A stretch of 64,000 bases of DNA from Culicoidibacter larvae (GTDB lineage: Bacteria; Bacillota_I; Bacilli_A; Culicoidibacterales; Culicoidibacteraceae): positions 372,001-436,000 of the forward strand of contig NZ_VBWP01000001.1 of assembly GCF_005771635.1 (NCBI RefSeq). The letters run 5' to 3'. A model generated the notes under the pieces. That model had not been told where the DNA came from. It saw only the letters and a program-made list of their open reading frames with translations, and made no database searches. Below are positions 1-7,141 of the stretch, one piece after another. Each line of letters opens with the position of its first letter. Position 1 is the first letter of the stretch. A program made the translations under genes and the position numbers.

Positions 1-2
1 TG

Positions 3-413
3 AAGAAGGAAGGGTACTCGGCAGAGAATATTGCTTTTGGAGTCGGTGGTGCTTTGTTGCAAGGTAATTATCAGTCGTCAATTAATCGCGATACCCATAA
101 GTTTGCGATGAAGTGTTCGGCAATTGGTTTAGGTGCTGGTGATGCGTTTAAGCTGCAAGATGTGTATAAGTCGCCGATTACTGATCGCGGTAAGGTGTCT
201 AAACGTGGGCGTTTGGACACGATTGTCAATGGGGACGGTCGCGTCGAAACCGTCAACATTGACCAGCTTCCTCTAGGGGAATATCATCCGGACACGATTT
301 TGCAGACGGTGTATCGTGATGGTGGCATTGTGAAGTTGTATGGTTGGGATGAGGTTAAGGAAAATGAGGATTTGGTGCCACATGCGTTCCCGTCTGGACT
401 GGAGGGAAAATAG
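3..413 (+). CDS. nadV: Nicotinamide phosphoribosyltransferase, C-terminal part
   Basis: The gene is cut by the left window edge; the open frame runs from base 3 to the TAG at 411-413. The visible 136 residues match the C-terminal region of the NAMPT/NadV family: a glycine-rich FGVGGALLQ stretch, then NRDTHKFAMKCSAI, and an SKRGRLD segment, all typical of the phosphoribosyl-binding end of these enzymes. The family makes nicotinamide mononucleotide from nicotinamide and PRPP, the salvage route to NAD. The neighbour at 619 is an NrtR-like Nudix protein, a family known to regulate NAD genes, which supports the call. The stop codon lies inside the outer arm of the structured repeat at 409-601. A nicotinate phosphoribosyltransferase is less likely because the motifs are those of the NAMPT branch. 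Confidence 0.85.
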   Translation, partial: KKEGYSAENIAFGVGGALLQGNYQSSINRDTHKFAMKCSAIGLGAGDAFKLQDVYKSPITDRGKVSKRGRLDTIVNGDGRVETVNIDQLPLGEYHPDTILQTVYRDGGIVKLYGWDEVKENEDLVPHAFPSGLEGK

Positions 414-601
414 ATTGTTGAAAAACGTTCGCAATCTATGCAAACTGACAAAAATTGCTCAATCACGTATCTTTGGATACGCTCAATCACAATTTTTGCC
501 AGTTTCCTACGATTTCCGACGCGCTTGTGCTAGTACCTTGCGTGAATCGTTTTTCGACGCAAATCTTTGATTTGCTAGTCCCTTGTGGAAATCAATCTAT
601 T
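409..601. repeat. Nested inverted-repeat element, copy 1
   Basis: This non-coding gap folds on paper into nested arms. The outermost arms are AATAGATTG (409-417) and its complement at 593-601; next are GAAAAACG (420-427) and 548-555. A 16-nt core stem at 442-457 pairs with 490-505 with a single A-C mismatch. An inner hairpin is CGTATC (466-471), loop TTTG, GATACG (476-481). Between core and inner stems both strands carry the same direct repeat GCTCAATCAC (457-466 and 481-490), so that part cannot pair and forms an internal loop. A second copy lies at 54269-54399. There is no run of T directly after the core, so it is not an ordinary terminator. It could be a structured RNA, a miniature mobile repeat, or a processing site between nadV and the Nudix gene. 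Confidence 0.7.
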
Positions 602-618
602 AATAAGGTGTGATAAAT

Positions 619-1383
619 ATGAATAATACTGAGAAAGATTTTTTGCAGGAGTATAAGATTACTGATTATGAGCAGCCGTCAGTGACGGTGGATATTGTGC
701 CGTTTGCGTATGATGATGCCCATGAACAGTTGCAGATATTGTTGGTGAAGCGGAAGCGTCATCCATTTCAGGATTGTTGGGCTTTGGCGGGTGGATTCAT
801 TAACTCGGATGAATCGGCGCCGGAGGCAGTGATGCGTGAAACGCTGGAAGAAACCGGGGTTGCGGTTTCGCGCGAGAGTATCGAGCAGTTGTATACTTTT
901 ACGCGTCCGGGGCGTGATCCGCGCGGTTGGATTATGTCGATTGCGTATTTAGCATTTCTGGAAGAGGCAAGTGTTGTTCGGGCAGCTGATGACGCGGCGG
1001 ATTCAGCTTGGTTTGCAGTGCGGGTGCGTGCTGATTATTTGGAGCTATATTCAGCTGAGAAGGATGTGCGCTTGGAGATTGCTTTTGAGGGTGCTGAGCA
1101 GACAGCGGTGCGGCCGGATGATGCGGCGCTTGCTTTTGACCATGACCGGATTGTACGGATGGCATATTTGCGGATTAAAAATAAGTTGTATTATGAGCCG
1201 ATTTTGTTGCATGCTTTGAAGGCACCTTTTGATTTGAAGACGACTAATCGCTTGTACCAGGCGTTCTTAGGGATTCCGGTTGAGTATGAAAATCATTGTC
1301 GGAAGTTGAAACCGTATTTGGAAAAAGTTGGCAAGGCTAAAGGAAATGTTGGCCGGGCAGCTTTTGTCTATCGGTTGAAGTAA
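619..1383 (+). CDS. Nudix hydrolase with C-terminal winged helix, NrtR-like
   Basis: About 254 residues. The N-terminal half is a Nudix domain with an intact Nudix box near residues 58-80 (GFINSDE, then RETLEETGV, fitting Gx5Ex7REUxEExGU). The C-terminal 80 residues (LLHALKAPFDLKTTNRLYQAFLG, broken here by no gap, ending GRAAFVYRL) resemble the winged-helix DNA-binding domain of NrtR, the Nudix-related repressor of NAD biosynthesis genes that senses ADP-ribose. Its position after nadV supports a role in NAD metabolism. The start is placed at ATG 619 because AAGGTG (605-610) is well spaced from it; a GTG at 610 is in frame but lies inside that site. The intact Nudix box means it could be an active ADP-ribose pyrophosphatase, a regulator, or both. 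Confidence 0.75.
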   Translation: MNNTEKDFLQEYKITDYEQPSVTVDIVPFAYDDAHEQLQILLVKRKRHPFQDCWALAGGFINSDESAPEAVMRETLEETGVAVSRESIEQLYTFTRPGRDPRGWIMSIAYLAFLEEASVVRAADDAADSAWFAVRVRADYLELYSAEKDVRLEIAFEGAEQTAVRPDDAALAFDHDRIVRMAYLRIKNKLYYEPILLHALKAPFDLKTTNRLYQAFLGIPVEYENHCRKLKPYLEKVGKAKGNVGRAAFVYRLK

Positions 1384-1395
1384 GTGGGTGCTTGC

Positions 1396-1656
1396 ATGGA
1401 GTTGTTAATTATATACGTCGTTATGATGAGTGTTGCGCTTTTGATTGCGATGGTTGTGGATAAGCGTCGGGCGATTAAGCATAAGTCACGTGTTGCTGAG
1501 CAGACTTTATTGTTCTTGGCGGTCGCTGGCGGAGCACCGGGTGGGCTGGTCGGCATGTATTTATGGCGCCACAAATGCCGGAAGTGGTATTTCGTGCTGG
1601 TCTATTGGCTGGCAGCAATCGTCTGGGTTGGCGGTTTGTTTTATATAGGAAAATGA
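1396..1656 (+). CDS. DUF1294 small membrane protein
   Basis: About 86 residues with a hydrophobic N-terminal helix, a basic stretch (DKRRAIKHKSR), a second hydrophobic segment (LLFLAVAGGAPGGLVGMYLW), the conserved RHKCRKWYF motif, and a final membrane helix. This order matches the DUF1294 family, whose function is unknown. It starts a few bases after the Nudix gene and is probably in the same transcript, ending at the terminator 1656-1687. A GTG at 1384 is also in frame; ATG 1396 is preferred but neither has a strong ribosome-binding site. Confidence 0.7.
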   Translation: MELLIIYVVMMSVALLIAMVVDKRRAIKHKSRVAEQTLLFLAVAGGAPGGLVGMYLWRHKCRKWYFVLVYWLAAIVWVGGLFYIGK

Positions 1657-1687
1657 AAGCGGTGCAAGTCTCGACTTGCACCGCTTT
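1656..1687. terminator. Bidirectional intrinsic terminator
   Basis: Stem AAAGCGGTGCAAGTC paired with its complement ending in a T run on the plus strand and an A-rich flank on the other. It separates the converging DUF1294 gene and the minus-strand nuclease gene and overlaps the DUF1294 stop. Confidence 0.9.
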
Positions 1688-1693
1688 TTTCTT

Positions 1694-3778
1694 TTATTCA
1701 GATTTACGAGTTTTGAACCAAACAGTAGTACCTAAGGCTACAATGATGATACCGACGATAATAGTTTCGGCCGGAGTGCCACCAGTTTGTGGCAGGTTTG
1801 AGTTACTGTTTGAACCGGTTTGGTTTTCAGTCGTTTTGTCAGTATTGTTGTTGCTAGAATCCTCAATGTCATTCGCTTTTACTTGCATACTGATAATCAT
1901 TGGGTCGTGGTCACTGACTTGACCGTTTTTCACAGTGAAATCAGCATTCATGTGGATAGCTTCAATTTGGGTTTGCGCCAGGTGTTTGCTGTTGACTAAG
2001 ATGTGGTCGAGGGTTTGCTGACGACCTTGATAGAGATAGCTGTACCGGGTTTCAGCGGGTAAGCTATTAGTCATATTAGTAAGTTCGTTGCCGCTTAATG
2101 TTTGTAATACGGGAGTGAATTCATAATCATTCATGTCGCCAAGAACGACAATGTGGGCATCGGGATTGATAGCTAACATTGATTGAACAAAAGCATTTAC
2201 TTCACGAGCCTGTTCAATACGTTTAGTTTCGCTATGTAAGGTTGGTGGTTGGTTGATGCCGAACATGCCTTCATCGCCGCCTTTAGATGAGAAGTGATTA
2301 CCAATAACGGTTACAACTTCATCATTAAAGCGGAATTGTCCGACTAGCGATTTACGGGTTGAAATAAAGTTAGTGCTGCCAACACCGATACGTGCCGGGT
2401 TCTGCACTAGCATTGCTTCTCCGTCAGTATCTTGAATTGTAGCAGCAGTTGTATGGTCACCGGCTTGTACATTGAGTGCTTCAACGCGGTCGGGGTTGTA
2501 AAGAATGACGACGCGAATGTTACCATTGGTAGCACCGCCGTCTTGATTGAATTCAGGATCAATGTTAAGGGCTTGATAATTTGGTCCGCCTACAGCAATG
2601 ATGTCATCAAGTAAGCGCTGAATACTTTGGTCAGCAGCAGAAGTACCATCACCTTTGTTATTACCGGAATTATCTTGAATTTCCTCGAGGCTGACAATGT
2701 CGGGAGCGCCAAGATTAGTAACAATTCCTTTGGCTACTTGCAATGACTTCTCATCGCTGGTTTTATTTGGCATTGCGCTGTAATTTTCAACGTTGAATGC
2801 GGCGACGGTTAAAACATCATTGCTAGAGCTTAAGCTGGTTACCATTTGTTGAATGTTTTTCTCGTTGAAAGTGGCAACTTCAGGTTTGAAGGTTTTGGTG
2901 CTGGAATTGAATTGGTTATAATCTAAAAATATTTTATACTGCGTATAATTATAAGTCATAACCCCGGTTAAAGAACCGTTAATGGTGTCCCCGGTTTGGC
3001 CAAGCATATTAGACATGCCGGCTTGATTAGAAAATGCGTAAGGAACTTGCAGATTTAAAATATCATAGTGACTTGAATCAGGGGTAGCAATAATGCCACC
3101 GTTAGCACTTTTCAATTGTCCGCCAGGGCTTTGCACCGTTACATTGTAAGTGTCATAACTTGGTGGCGCGACTAGTTGCGGGTCATTGACTTGTACTCGC
3201 ATACCTTCGAGCGCCTCAAAGAAATCCATTGCTGAAGTTATATCTAAGTCATCGCTCATACTTCCGTTTTTCACTGTTTGGTGAGGAATCGTCAAACCGC
3301 CGTCACCAAGTAGTTGAATTGAAACCTCATCTAAGTAGTCGCCGGAATCAGTGCTCACTATAGTGGCTGAACTGATCGCTGTTTGCGTCAGTTCAGCGGC
3401 CGCGCTGCCAGAATATGTAGCAGCTGGTAATTCTGCGACAATCCCATCAACCTCAACAAAGTTACCTTCTTTTGTTGTCCATCCGCTGGTAATTGGACTG
3501 GCTAATTTGACATAAATGCCTTCAGCCGTGCGCGGATCATTATCCTCATCAACACTTTTTGCTTGAATATAGAAGCCTTGCAAGCCTTTGTTGACATCAA
3601 GTGAGGTGACTACTCCCTGCACTGAAACGGTTTGACCAACTAAAGGTGACGTGTGGGTAGTACCTTGGATATCGTGGATAGCCGTAAAGGCCGCAGTAAC
3701 CGGAAATTGTGGCAAGGTAATAAATAATAATGCTATTGCAACAATGCTGCTACTTACAATCTTAAAAAATCTTTTCAT
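1694..3778 (-). CDS. Cell-wall-anchored extracellular nuclease, ExeM/NucH-like
   Basis: 694 residues. A signal peptide covers about residues 1-29 (basic MKRFFK, hydrophobic core, cut near VTA-A). Residues 35-290 look like OB-fold type nuclease accessory domains. Residues 325-630 form an endonuclease/exonuclease/phosphatase domain: AAFNVENY near 329, catalytic-type SLEEIQD near 362, GDMND near 550, LDHILVN near 600 and SDHDP near 622. The C-terminus has an LPQTGG sorting motif near 661, a membrane helix and the basic tail TRKSE, so a sortase should attach it to peptidoglycan. The likely role is degradation of extracellular DNA for nucleotides, phosphate or biofilm turnover. The start has a good site (AGGAGG about 8 bases upstream). 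No sortase gene is in the window. Confidence 0.88.
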   Translation of the reverse strand: MKRFFKIVSSSIVAIALLFITLPQFPVTAAFTAIHDIQGTTHTSPLVGQTVSVQGVVTSLDVNKGLQGFYIQAKSVDEDNDPRTAEGIYVKLASPITSGWTTKEGNFVEVDGIVAELPAATYSGSAAAELTQTAISSATIVSTDSGDYLDEVSIQLLGDGGLTIPHQTVKNGSMSDDLDITSAMDFFEALEGMRVQVNDPQLVAPPSYDTYNVTVQSPGGQLKSANGGIIATPDSSHYDILNLQVPYAFSNQAGMSNMLGQTGDTINGSLTGVMTYNYTQYKIFLDYNQFNSSTKTFKPEVATFNEKNIQQMVTSLSSSNDVLTVAAFNVENYSAMPNKTSDEKSLQVAKGIVTNLGAPDIVSLEEIQDNSGNNKGDGTSAADQSIQRLLDDIIAVGGPNYQALNIDPEFNQDGGATNGNIRVVILYNPDRVEALNVQAGDHTTAATIQDTDGEAMLVQNPARIGVGSTNFISTRKSLVGQFRFNDEVVTVIGNHFSSKGGDEGMFGINQPPTLHSETKRIEQAREVNAFVQSMLAINPDAHIVVLGDMNDYEFTPVLQTLSGNELTNMTNSLPAETRYSYLYQGRQQTLDHILVNSKHLAQTQIEAIHMNADFTVKNGQVSDHDPMIISMQVKANDIEDSSNNNTDKTTENQTGSNSNSNLPQTGGTPAETIIVGIIIVALGTTVWFKTRKSE

Positions 3779-3970
3779 TAATAAAATCCTCCTAAAATCT
3801 AACCATAACTCTATTCAATTTTCTGAACTTTCCTGACTCCTTTCTGAAAAATTTTACAACATCTATCTCATCTACACTGGGCAGTTGTCATTAAAACAGC
3901 GCACTACCATAAGTATATCAAGAACTGAATAAGTATTCACAAAATATAATAATCTTTCAGGAAAAATTTG

Positions 3971-4002
3971 AAACCGGGACGAACCAAGGTTCATCCCGGT
4001 TT
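3971..4002. terminator. Terminator-like hairpin in a divergent intergenic region
   Basis: A 14-bp stem with one mismatch (AAACCGGGACGAAC, loop CAAG) followed by T residues on the plus strand and also flanked by a T-rich tail on the minus strand. It lies in the 283-bp gap 3779-4061 between two divergently read genes, so no annotated gene ends into it. It could end an antisense or small transcript, or act as a leader hairpin of the nuclease mRNA. Otherwise the gap holds the nuclease ribosome-binding site near 3790 and AT-rich sequence. Confidence 0.6.
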
Positions 4003-4061
4003 TTATTGCATCTTGATTGAAAGACTGCGATTGCAAGTGTATATTTGGAGTATAAAGGGAG

Positions 4062-4733
4062 ATGGTAGCTTTGGGTGAGGCGTTTAGAGCAATATTGTTG
4101 CCGGCGATCGGGATTGCTGTTAGTCCGGTGCCAATCATTGGGCTTATGATTATTCTGCTTGGCGACAAACCGCGACGCAATAGTATTTTGTTCTCCATTG
4201 GCTGGGTTGTTGGTGTGAGTGTTGTATTTGCTATTGCTTATTTTTTAGGTTCGTTAACGGTCAATATTACTTGGGTGCCGACAATGGCCTATCGCATTAG
4301 TTTGTTTATATTAGGGGTAGCGCTAGTATTGTTGGGGATGCGGCAATTCAGTAAGCGGCCACGTTCTAAAGCTGATGTGCATACTTCGCGCTGGTTAAAA
4401 GCGCTGACTACAATTGGTCCTGCCGGAGCCTTACTTCTGGGTTTCGCGCTTTCAGCGCTGAATCCTGAAGATATGCTGCTGGCACTTGGTGCCGGTGTGC
4501 AAGTTGGGGCACTCAACTTGGCAGCCAATGCGGCGACGCTGATCATTGCCAGCTTCATTTTGTTGGCAAGTTCAACAATTCTTATACCGACAATTATCTT
4601 TATGGTGCTTGGCAACCGTTTAGAAGCAACGCTGCATAAAGTTTGGGATTGGCTGAAATATTACAACGTTATTATTATGGCGGTTCTGCTTGTTGTTATT
4701 GGCTTAGATATTATTGCTAAAGCGATTAGTTGA
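4062..4733 (+). CDS. GAP (Sap-like, LysE-related) family membrane protein
   Basis: 223 residues with six likely membrane helices: about 5-27, 40-62, 70-90, 118-140, 148-175 and 198-220. The start ALGEAFRAILLPAIGIAVSP, the GLMIILLGDKPRRNS loop and GFALSALNPEDMLLALGAG are typical of the GAP/Sap family, whose founder in mycobacteria is linked to surface lipid transport. The substrate here is unknown. The central basic loop (SKRPRSKADVHTSR) should be cytoplasmic. It is a single-gene unit ending at the terminator 4735-4765. ATG 4062 is nearly adjacent to AAAGGGAG, so TTG 4071 is a possible alternative start. Confidence 0.72.
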   Translation: MVALGEAFRAILLPAIGIAVSPVPIIGLMIILLGDKPRRNSILFSIGWVVGVSVVFAIAYFLGSLTVNITWVPTMAYRISLFILGVALVLLGMRQFSKRPRSKADVHTSRWLKALTTIGPAGALLLGFALSALNPEDMLLALGAGVQVGALNLAANAATLIIASFILLASSTILIPTIIFMVLGNRLEATLHKVWDWLKYYNVIIMAVLLVVIGLDIIAKAIS

Positions 4734-4734
4734 A

Positions 4735-4765
4735 AAAAACGGCTGACCCGAGGTCAGCCGTTTTT
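4735..4765. terminator. Bidirectional intrinsic terminator
   Basis: A 14-bp stem AAAAACGGCTGACC with its complement, T run on both strands, between the converging GAP-family gene and the minus-strand gene ending at 4766. Confidence 0.92.
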
Positions 4766-5221
4766 CTATTTTATCCGAAGACTTTCATAACCGCCTTCGC
4801 CACCAACAAGGATGGAATGAATATCCTCAACGGTTATCCAGTCATCCATGTTCTTTTGGCGGTCGTATTCCATTGGCTCAATTGGCTCAACATTTTCAAC
4901 TTCAATAATGCAGAGCACTTTTTTGCCGGCCCAACGGTCATATTGTTTGGGACTCAAGTTGAGTGCTGCCGCCTCAGCATCAATAATTGCAATTGATTCC
5001 TCGGGTGTCATTTTCTCTGAGTTGAAGACTGATTTTACTTGAGCTTTGGCTTTAATCATGCCCGAACCATCATTCTCAACAAAATATAAAGTTTCGCCGG
5101 CAAATACCCGGCTATGCGGCAATTTACGGCCGGCCGCACCACGAATTATTTTGGTTTTGCTGCCATCCAATAATTTATTCAGTACTTTTCCTTGCTTGTC
5201 ACAATAAACTAAATGTTCCAT
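4766..5221 (-). CDS. ASCH/PUA-like conserved hypothetical protein
   Basis: 151 residues, soluble, no signal peptide. The N-terminal part (LDGSKTKIIRGAAGRKLPHSRVFAGETLYFVEN followed by beta-strand-like VKAKAQVKSVF; positions about 18-70) has the pattern of ASCH/PUA-like small-ligand or RNA-binding folds: a G-K-T/K turn, then a G-x-x-L-Y-F strand. The middle contains KQYDRWAGKKVLCIIEVENV. I do not know a specific function; RNA binding is only a fold-level guess. The start has AAGGAG just upstream on the minus strand (near 5230). It appears to be a single-gene unit. Confidence 0.5.
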   Translation of the reverse strand: MEHLVYCDKQGKVLNKLLDGSKTKIIRGAAGRKLPHSRVFAGETLYFVENDGSGMIKAKAQVKSVFNSEKMTPEESIAIIDAEAAALNLSPKQYDRWAGKKVLCIIEVENVEPIEPMEYDRQKNMDDWITVEDIHSILVGGEGGYESLRIK

Positions 5222-5276
5222 AAGCTCACTCCTTTGTTACCTTTAGTATATCATGAGACTGCTAAGCTGTTATTGT

Positions 5277-5310
5277 AAAAAAGCGACGAAACCACATGTG
5301 GTGGTTTGTC
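5277..5310 (-). terminator. Intrinsic terminator of the CMD-like gene
   Basis: Read on the minus strand, a GACAAACCAC stem pairs with GTGGTTTCGTC and is followed by a run of six T. It overlaps the stop codon of the gene ending at 5309. Confidence 0.8.
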
Positions 5311-5680
5311 ATTCCACTGTTTTGAAGACTGTTTTTGCGACTTGAACGGCATTAAGAACTTTAGGAAAGCCGATATATGGAACTAATTGAATGAAAGTTT
5401 CGATAATTTCATGCTTTGTGGCGCCAACATTGAGGGCACCATGAATATGCACCTCAAGCTGTGCTTCGCATCCGCCTTGGGTTGCCAACGAAGAAATGGT
5501 GATAAGTTCGCGCTGGTGAAAATTAAGGTATTCACGAGAATATATTTCACCAAAAGCAAATTCAATAATGTAGGTTGCAATGTCGGGTGCTACATCTTGA
5601 AGTGAAGCAATCACCCTTTCTCCGGCCGCACCATCTATTCTGCTGAGATTTTCCTGACCAAGTTTAAAATTATATTTCAT
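5309..5680 (-). CDS. Carboxymuconolactone decarboxylase family protein
   Basis: 123 residues, all helical in character. The core (FHQRELITISSLATQGGCEAQLEVHIHGALNVGATKHEI, positions about 54-92) is the CMD/AhpD-like signature, with the EAQLEVHIHGAL helix of the gamma-carboxymuconolactone decarboxylase branch; there is a single Cys rather than the CxxC of AhpD peroxidase. Such proteins are usually hexameric and handle small reactive carbonyls or act in redox defence, but the substrate here is unknown. It is read divergently from a MerR regulator and its promoter has the MerR-type 19-bp spacer (5713-5743), so it is very probably that regulator's target. The start has AAAAGGAGCG about 9 bases upstream. 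Confidence 0.82.
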   Translation of the reverse strand: MKYNFKLGQENLSRIDGAAGERVIASLQDVAPDIATYIIEFAFGEIYSREYLNFHQRELITISSLATQGGCEAQLEVHIHGALNVGATKHEIIETFIQLVPYIGFPKVLNAVQVAKTVFKTVE

Positions 5681-5712
5681 TTTTATTCGCTCCTTTTATT
5701 TGGTATACTATT

Positions 5713-5743
5713 ACCATAAACTACGGAGTACACTCTATAGCAA
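5713..5743 (-). promoter_or_regulatory. MerR-type promoter with operator in a 19-bp spacer
   Basis: On the minus strand TTGCTA (5743-5738) and TATGGT (5718-5713) are 19 bp apart, the over-long spacing that MerR-family activators correct by twisting DNA. The spacer holds the imperfect palindrome CTACGGAGTACACTCTATAG (plus strand 5721-5740), centred on GAGTACACTC, which resembles the GGAGT-N2-ACTCC operators of the AdhR/NmlR branch. It drives the CMD-like gene and lies just upstream of the merR start. Confidence 0.75.
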
Positions 5744-5754
5744 GGAGTTTTAAA

Positions 5755-6114
5755 ATGTTTTTAATGAAAGAATTTTCTGAACAAACCGGATTTTCAATAG
5801 ATACTTTACGTTACTATGAAAAAATCGGCTTATTAAAGCCGGATAGAAATGAACATGGTTATCGAATATATAGTAAACGTGATTTGGAATGGGTTGCCTT
5901 TATTAAGAAACTAAAAGCAACACAGATGCCGCTCGCCAAAATAATTGAATATAGTGAATTGCGTTCTGCAGGAGAGGGTACTCTGACTCAACGAAAAGCG
6001 TTACTCATTGAACATCAAGAAAAAATGCAAAAAGAGCTGGCAATAATTATCGATGGTCAGACCGCAATAGCTAATAAGATTAAATTTTATGAAGAAATGG
6101 AAAAAGAGCAATAA
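5755..6114 (+). CDS. MerR family transcriptional regulator
   Basis: 119 residues. The N-terminal winged helix-turn-helix is clear (MKEFSEQTGFSIDTLRYYEK, then IGLLKPDRNEHGYRIYSKRDLE), followed by a helix with FIKKLKATQMPLAKI and a C-terminal coiled coil (about 80-115) for dimerisation. The protein contains no cysteine, so it is unlikely to sense metals or electrophiles by a thiol, unlike the AdhR/NmlR proteins whose operator its site resembles. ATG 5755 is preceded by AAGGAG (5742-5747); an in-frame ATG at 5764 is possible. It is divergent from the CMD-like gene, which it probably activates through the site at 5721-5740, and it may control its own expression. Confidence 0.9.
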   Translation: MFLMKEFSEQTGFSIDTLRYYEKIGLLKPDRNEHGYRIYSKRDLEWVAFIKKLKATQMPLAKIIEYSELRSAGEGTLTQRKALLIEHQEKMQKELAIIIDGQTAIANKIKFYEEMEKEQ

Positions 6115-6131
6115 CAAGTATTGCTCTTTTT
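6101..6131. terminator. Bidirectional terminator between merR and the kinase gene
   Basis: Stem AAAAAGAGCAATA with its complement around loop ACAAG and T runs on both strands. It includes the stop codon of merR and touches the stop of the converging kinase gene. Confidence 0.9.
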
Positions 6132-7141
6132 TAATCAAACATTTTACTGTTCTTATTAAAATGAATCGTTAGTGTTGTACCAACACCAACAGCAGATTCA
6201 ATTGTCAGCTGATGACCAAGTTTTTGTGCCAAAGTAGCACACATATAAAGTCCAATACCTGAAGTGTTTTGGACTTTACGTCCGGCGCTGCCGGTAAAAC
6301 TGCGTTGAAACACCCGAGGTAAATCAACGCTTGAAATACCAATGCCGGTATCACTGATGGAAAACGTAATTTCATGGTCGTTTTCAGCAGTAGCAAACGT
6401 TATGGTGCCGCCTTTAGAAGTATACTTTAAGGCATTGGTGGTAATCTGTTCAATGATGAACTCCAGCCATTTTTTATCAGAATATACTTGCAGATCGGCG
6501 GCATTGTTTTCAATGCGAATGTTTTTGTAAATGAAAATGTTCGCCAGTTTCTTGGTGACCATTTTCGTCATTTCTCCCAAATCAACCGCGGCAATCGCAT
6601 AATCTTGGTGGAAGTCATTAAGTCGCGAGTAGTAAAGTGCCATGGTGGCATACTGTTCAATCTTGTCGACTTCTTGCTCAAGTTGCAGAAATATGCGTTC
6701 ATTTTCGATATTACGATTGGTGTCCAAAATTAATCTGGTTGCAGTTATCGGGGTTTTTATTTGATGAATCCACGTGGTGTAGTAGTCAGCATCGTGATCA
6801 ATCTTCTGGTGTAATTTCTCTGTTTGCTTAGCAGTCTGAGCAAACGTATTTTGAATAATTTGCTGGTAGACCTTACTGTAAGCATCGCTGGTTTCCGGTA
6901 AAGTAAGACTGGTTGTTTCGGTGATGCTATCAGCAATTTTCTGAAGTTTGCGTGCTTCAATAATACAGCGAGCGAAATCAACAACGACAACAGAAATCAA
7001 GCCGAAATCTAAAACAAACATCAAATAAAGGAAGGTTGGTGTCATGCCGCTGATAATGCTGTAAACTGTTGTAAAAGCAATGATAAAAACAATGGCAATC
7101 AAAAAGAGAAAGCGTGAACGAAAATAAGTGGCTAGGGTCAT
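6131..7141 (-). CDS. Sensor histidine kinase, BceS-like
   Basis: 336 residues. Two membrane helices at about 10-30 and 35-57 are joined by a very short loop, the intramembrane-sensing layout. The phosphoacceptor motif YTTWIHQIKTPITATR places His near 126 and matches the WxHQIKTP box of BceS/VraS-type kinases. The C-terminus is an ATPase domain with an N box (EQITTNALKYTSKGG), ISDTGIGI and a GIGLYMCATLAQKLG G box. It overlaps the upstream response regulator by ATGA (7138-7141), so the two are co-translated. Such kinases usually work with a BceAB-type peptide-antibiotic transporter that is both sensor and pump, but none lies next to this pair. Confidence 0.9.
   Translation of the reverse strand: MTLATYFRSRFLFLIAIVFIIAFTTVYSIISGMTPTFLYLMFVLDFGLISVVVVDFARCIIEARKLQKIADSITETTSLTLPETSDAYSKVYQQIIQNTFAQTAKQTEKLHQKIDHDADYYTTWIHQIKTPITATRLILDTNRNIENERIFLQLEQEVDKIEQYATMALYYSRLNDFHQDYAIAAVDLGEMTKMVTKKLANIFIYKNIRIENNAADLQVYSDKKWLEFIIEQITTNALKYTSKGGTITFATAENDHEITFSISDTGIGISSVDLPRVFQRSFTGSAGRKVQNTSGIGLYMCATLAQKLGHQLTIESAVGVGTTLTIHFNKNSKMFD

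Noticed and set aside
457-490. Direct repeats GCTCAATCAC as a possible CRISPR or recombination array
   Set aside because: Only two units per element, no spacers of regular length, no cas genes; they form the internal loop of a hairpin instead.
340-570. A 76-residue plus-strand frame overlapping the nadV end and the first structured repeat
   Set aside because: It reads through the inverted-repeat element in a different frame from nadV and lacks a ribosome-binding site.
4062-4733. GAP-family protein as a LysE amino-acid exporter
   Set aside because: The helix pattern is shared, but the conserved loops fit GAP/Sap rather than LysE, so no amino-acid export is claimed.
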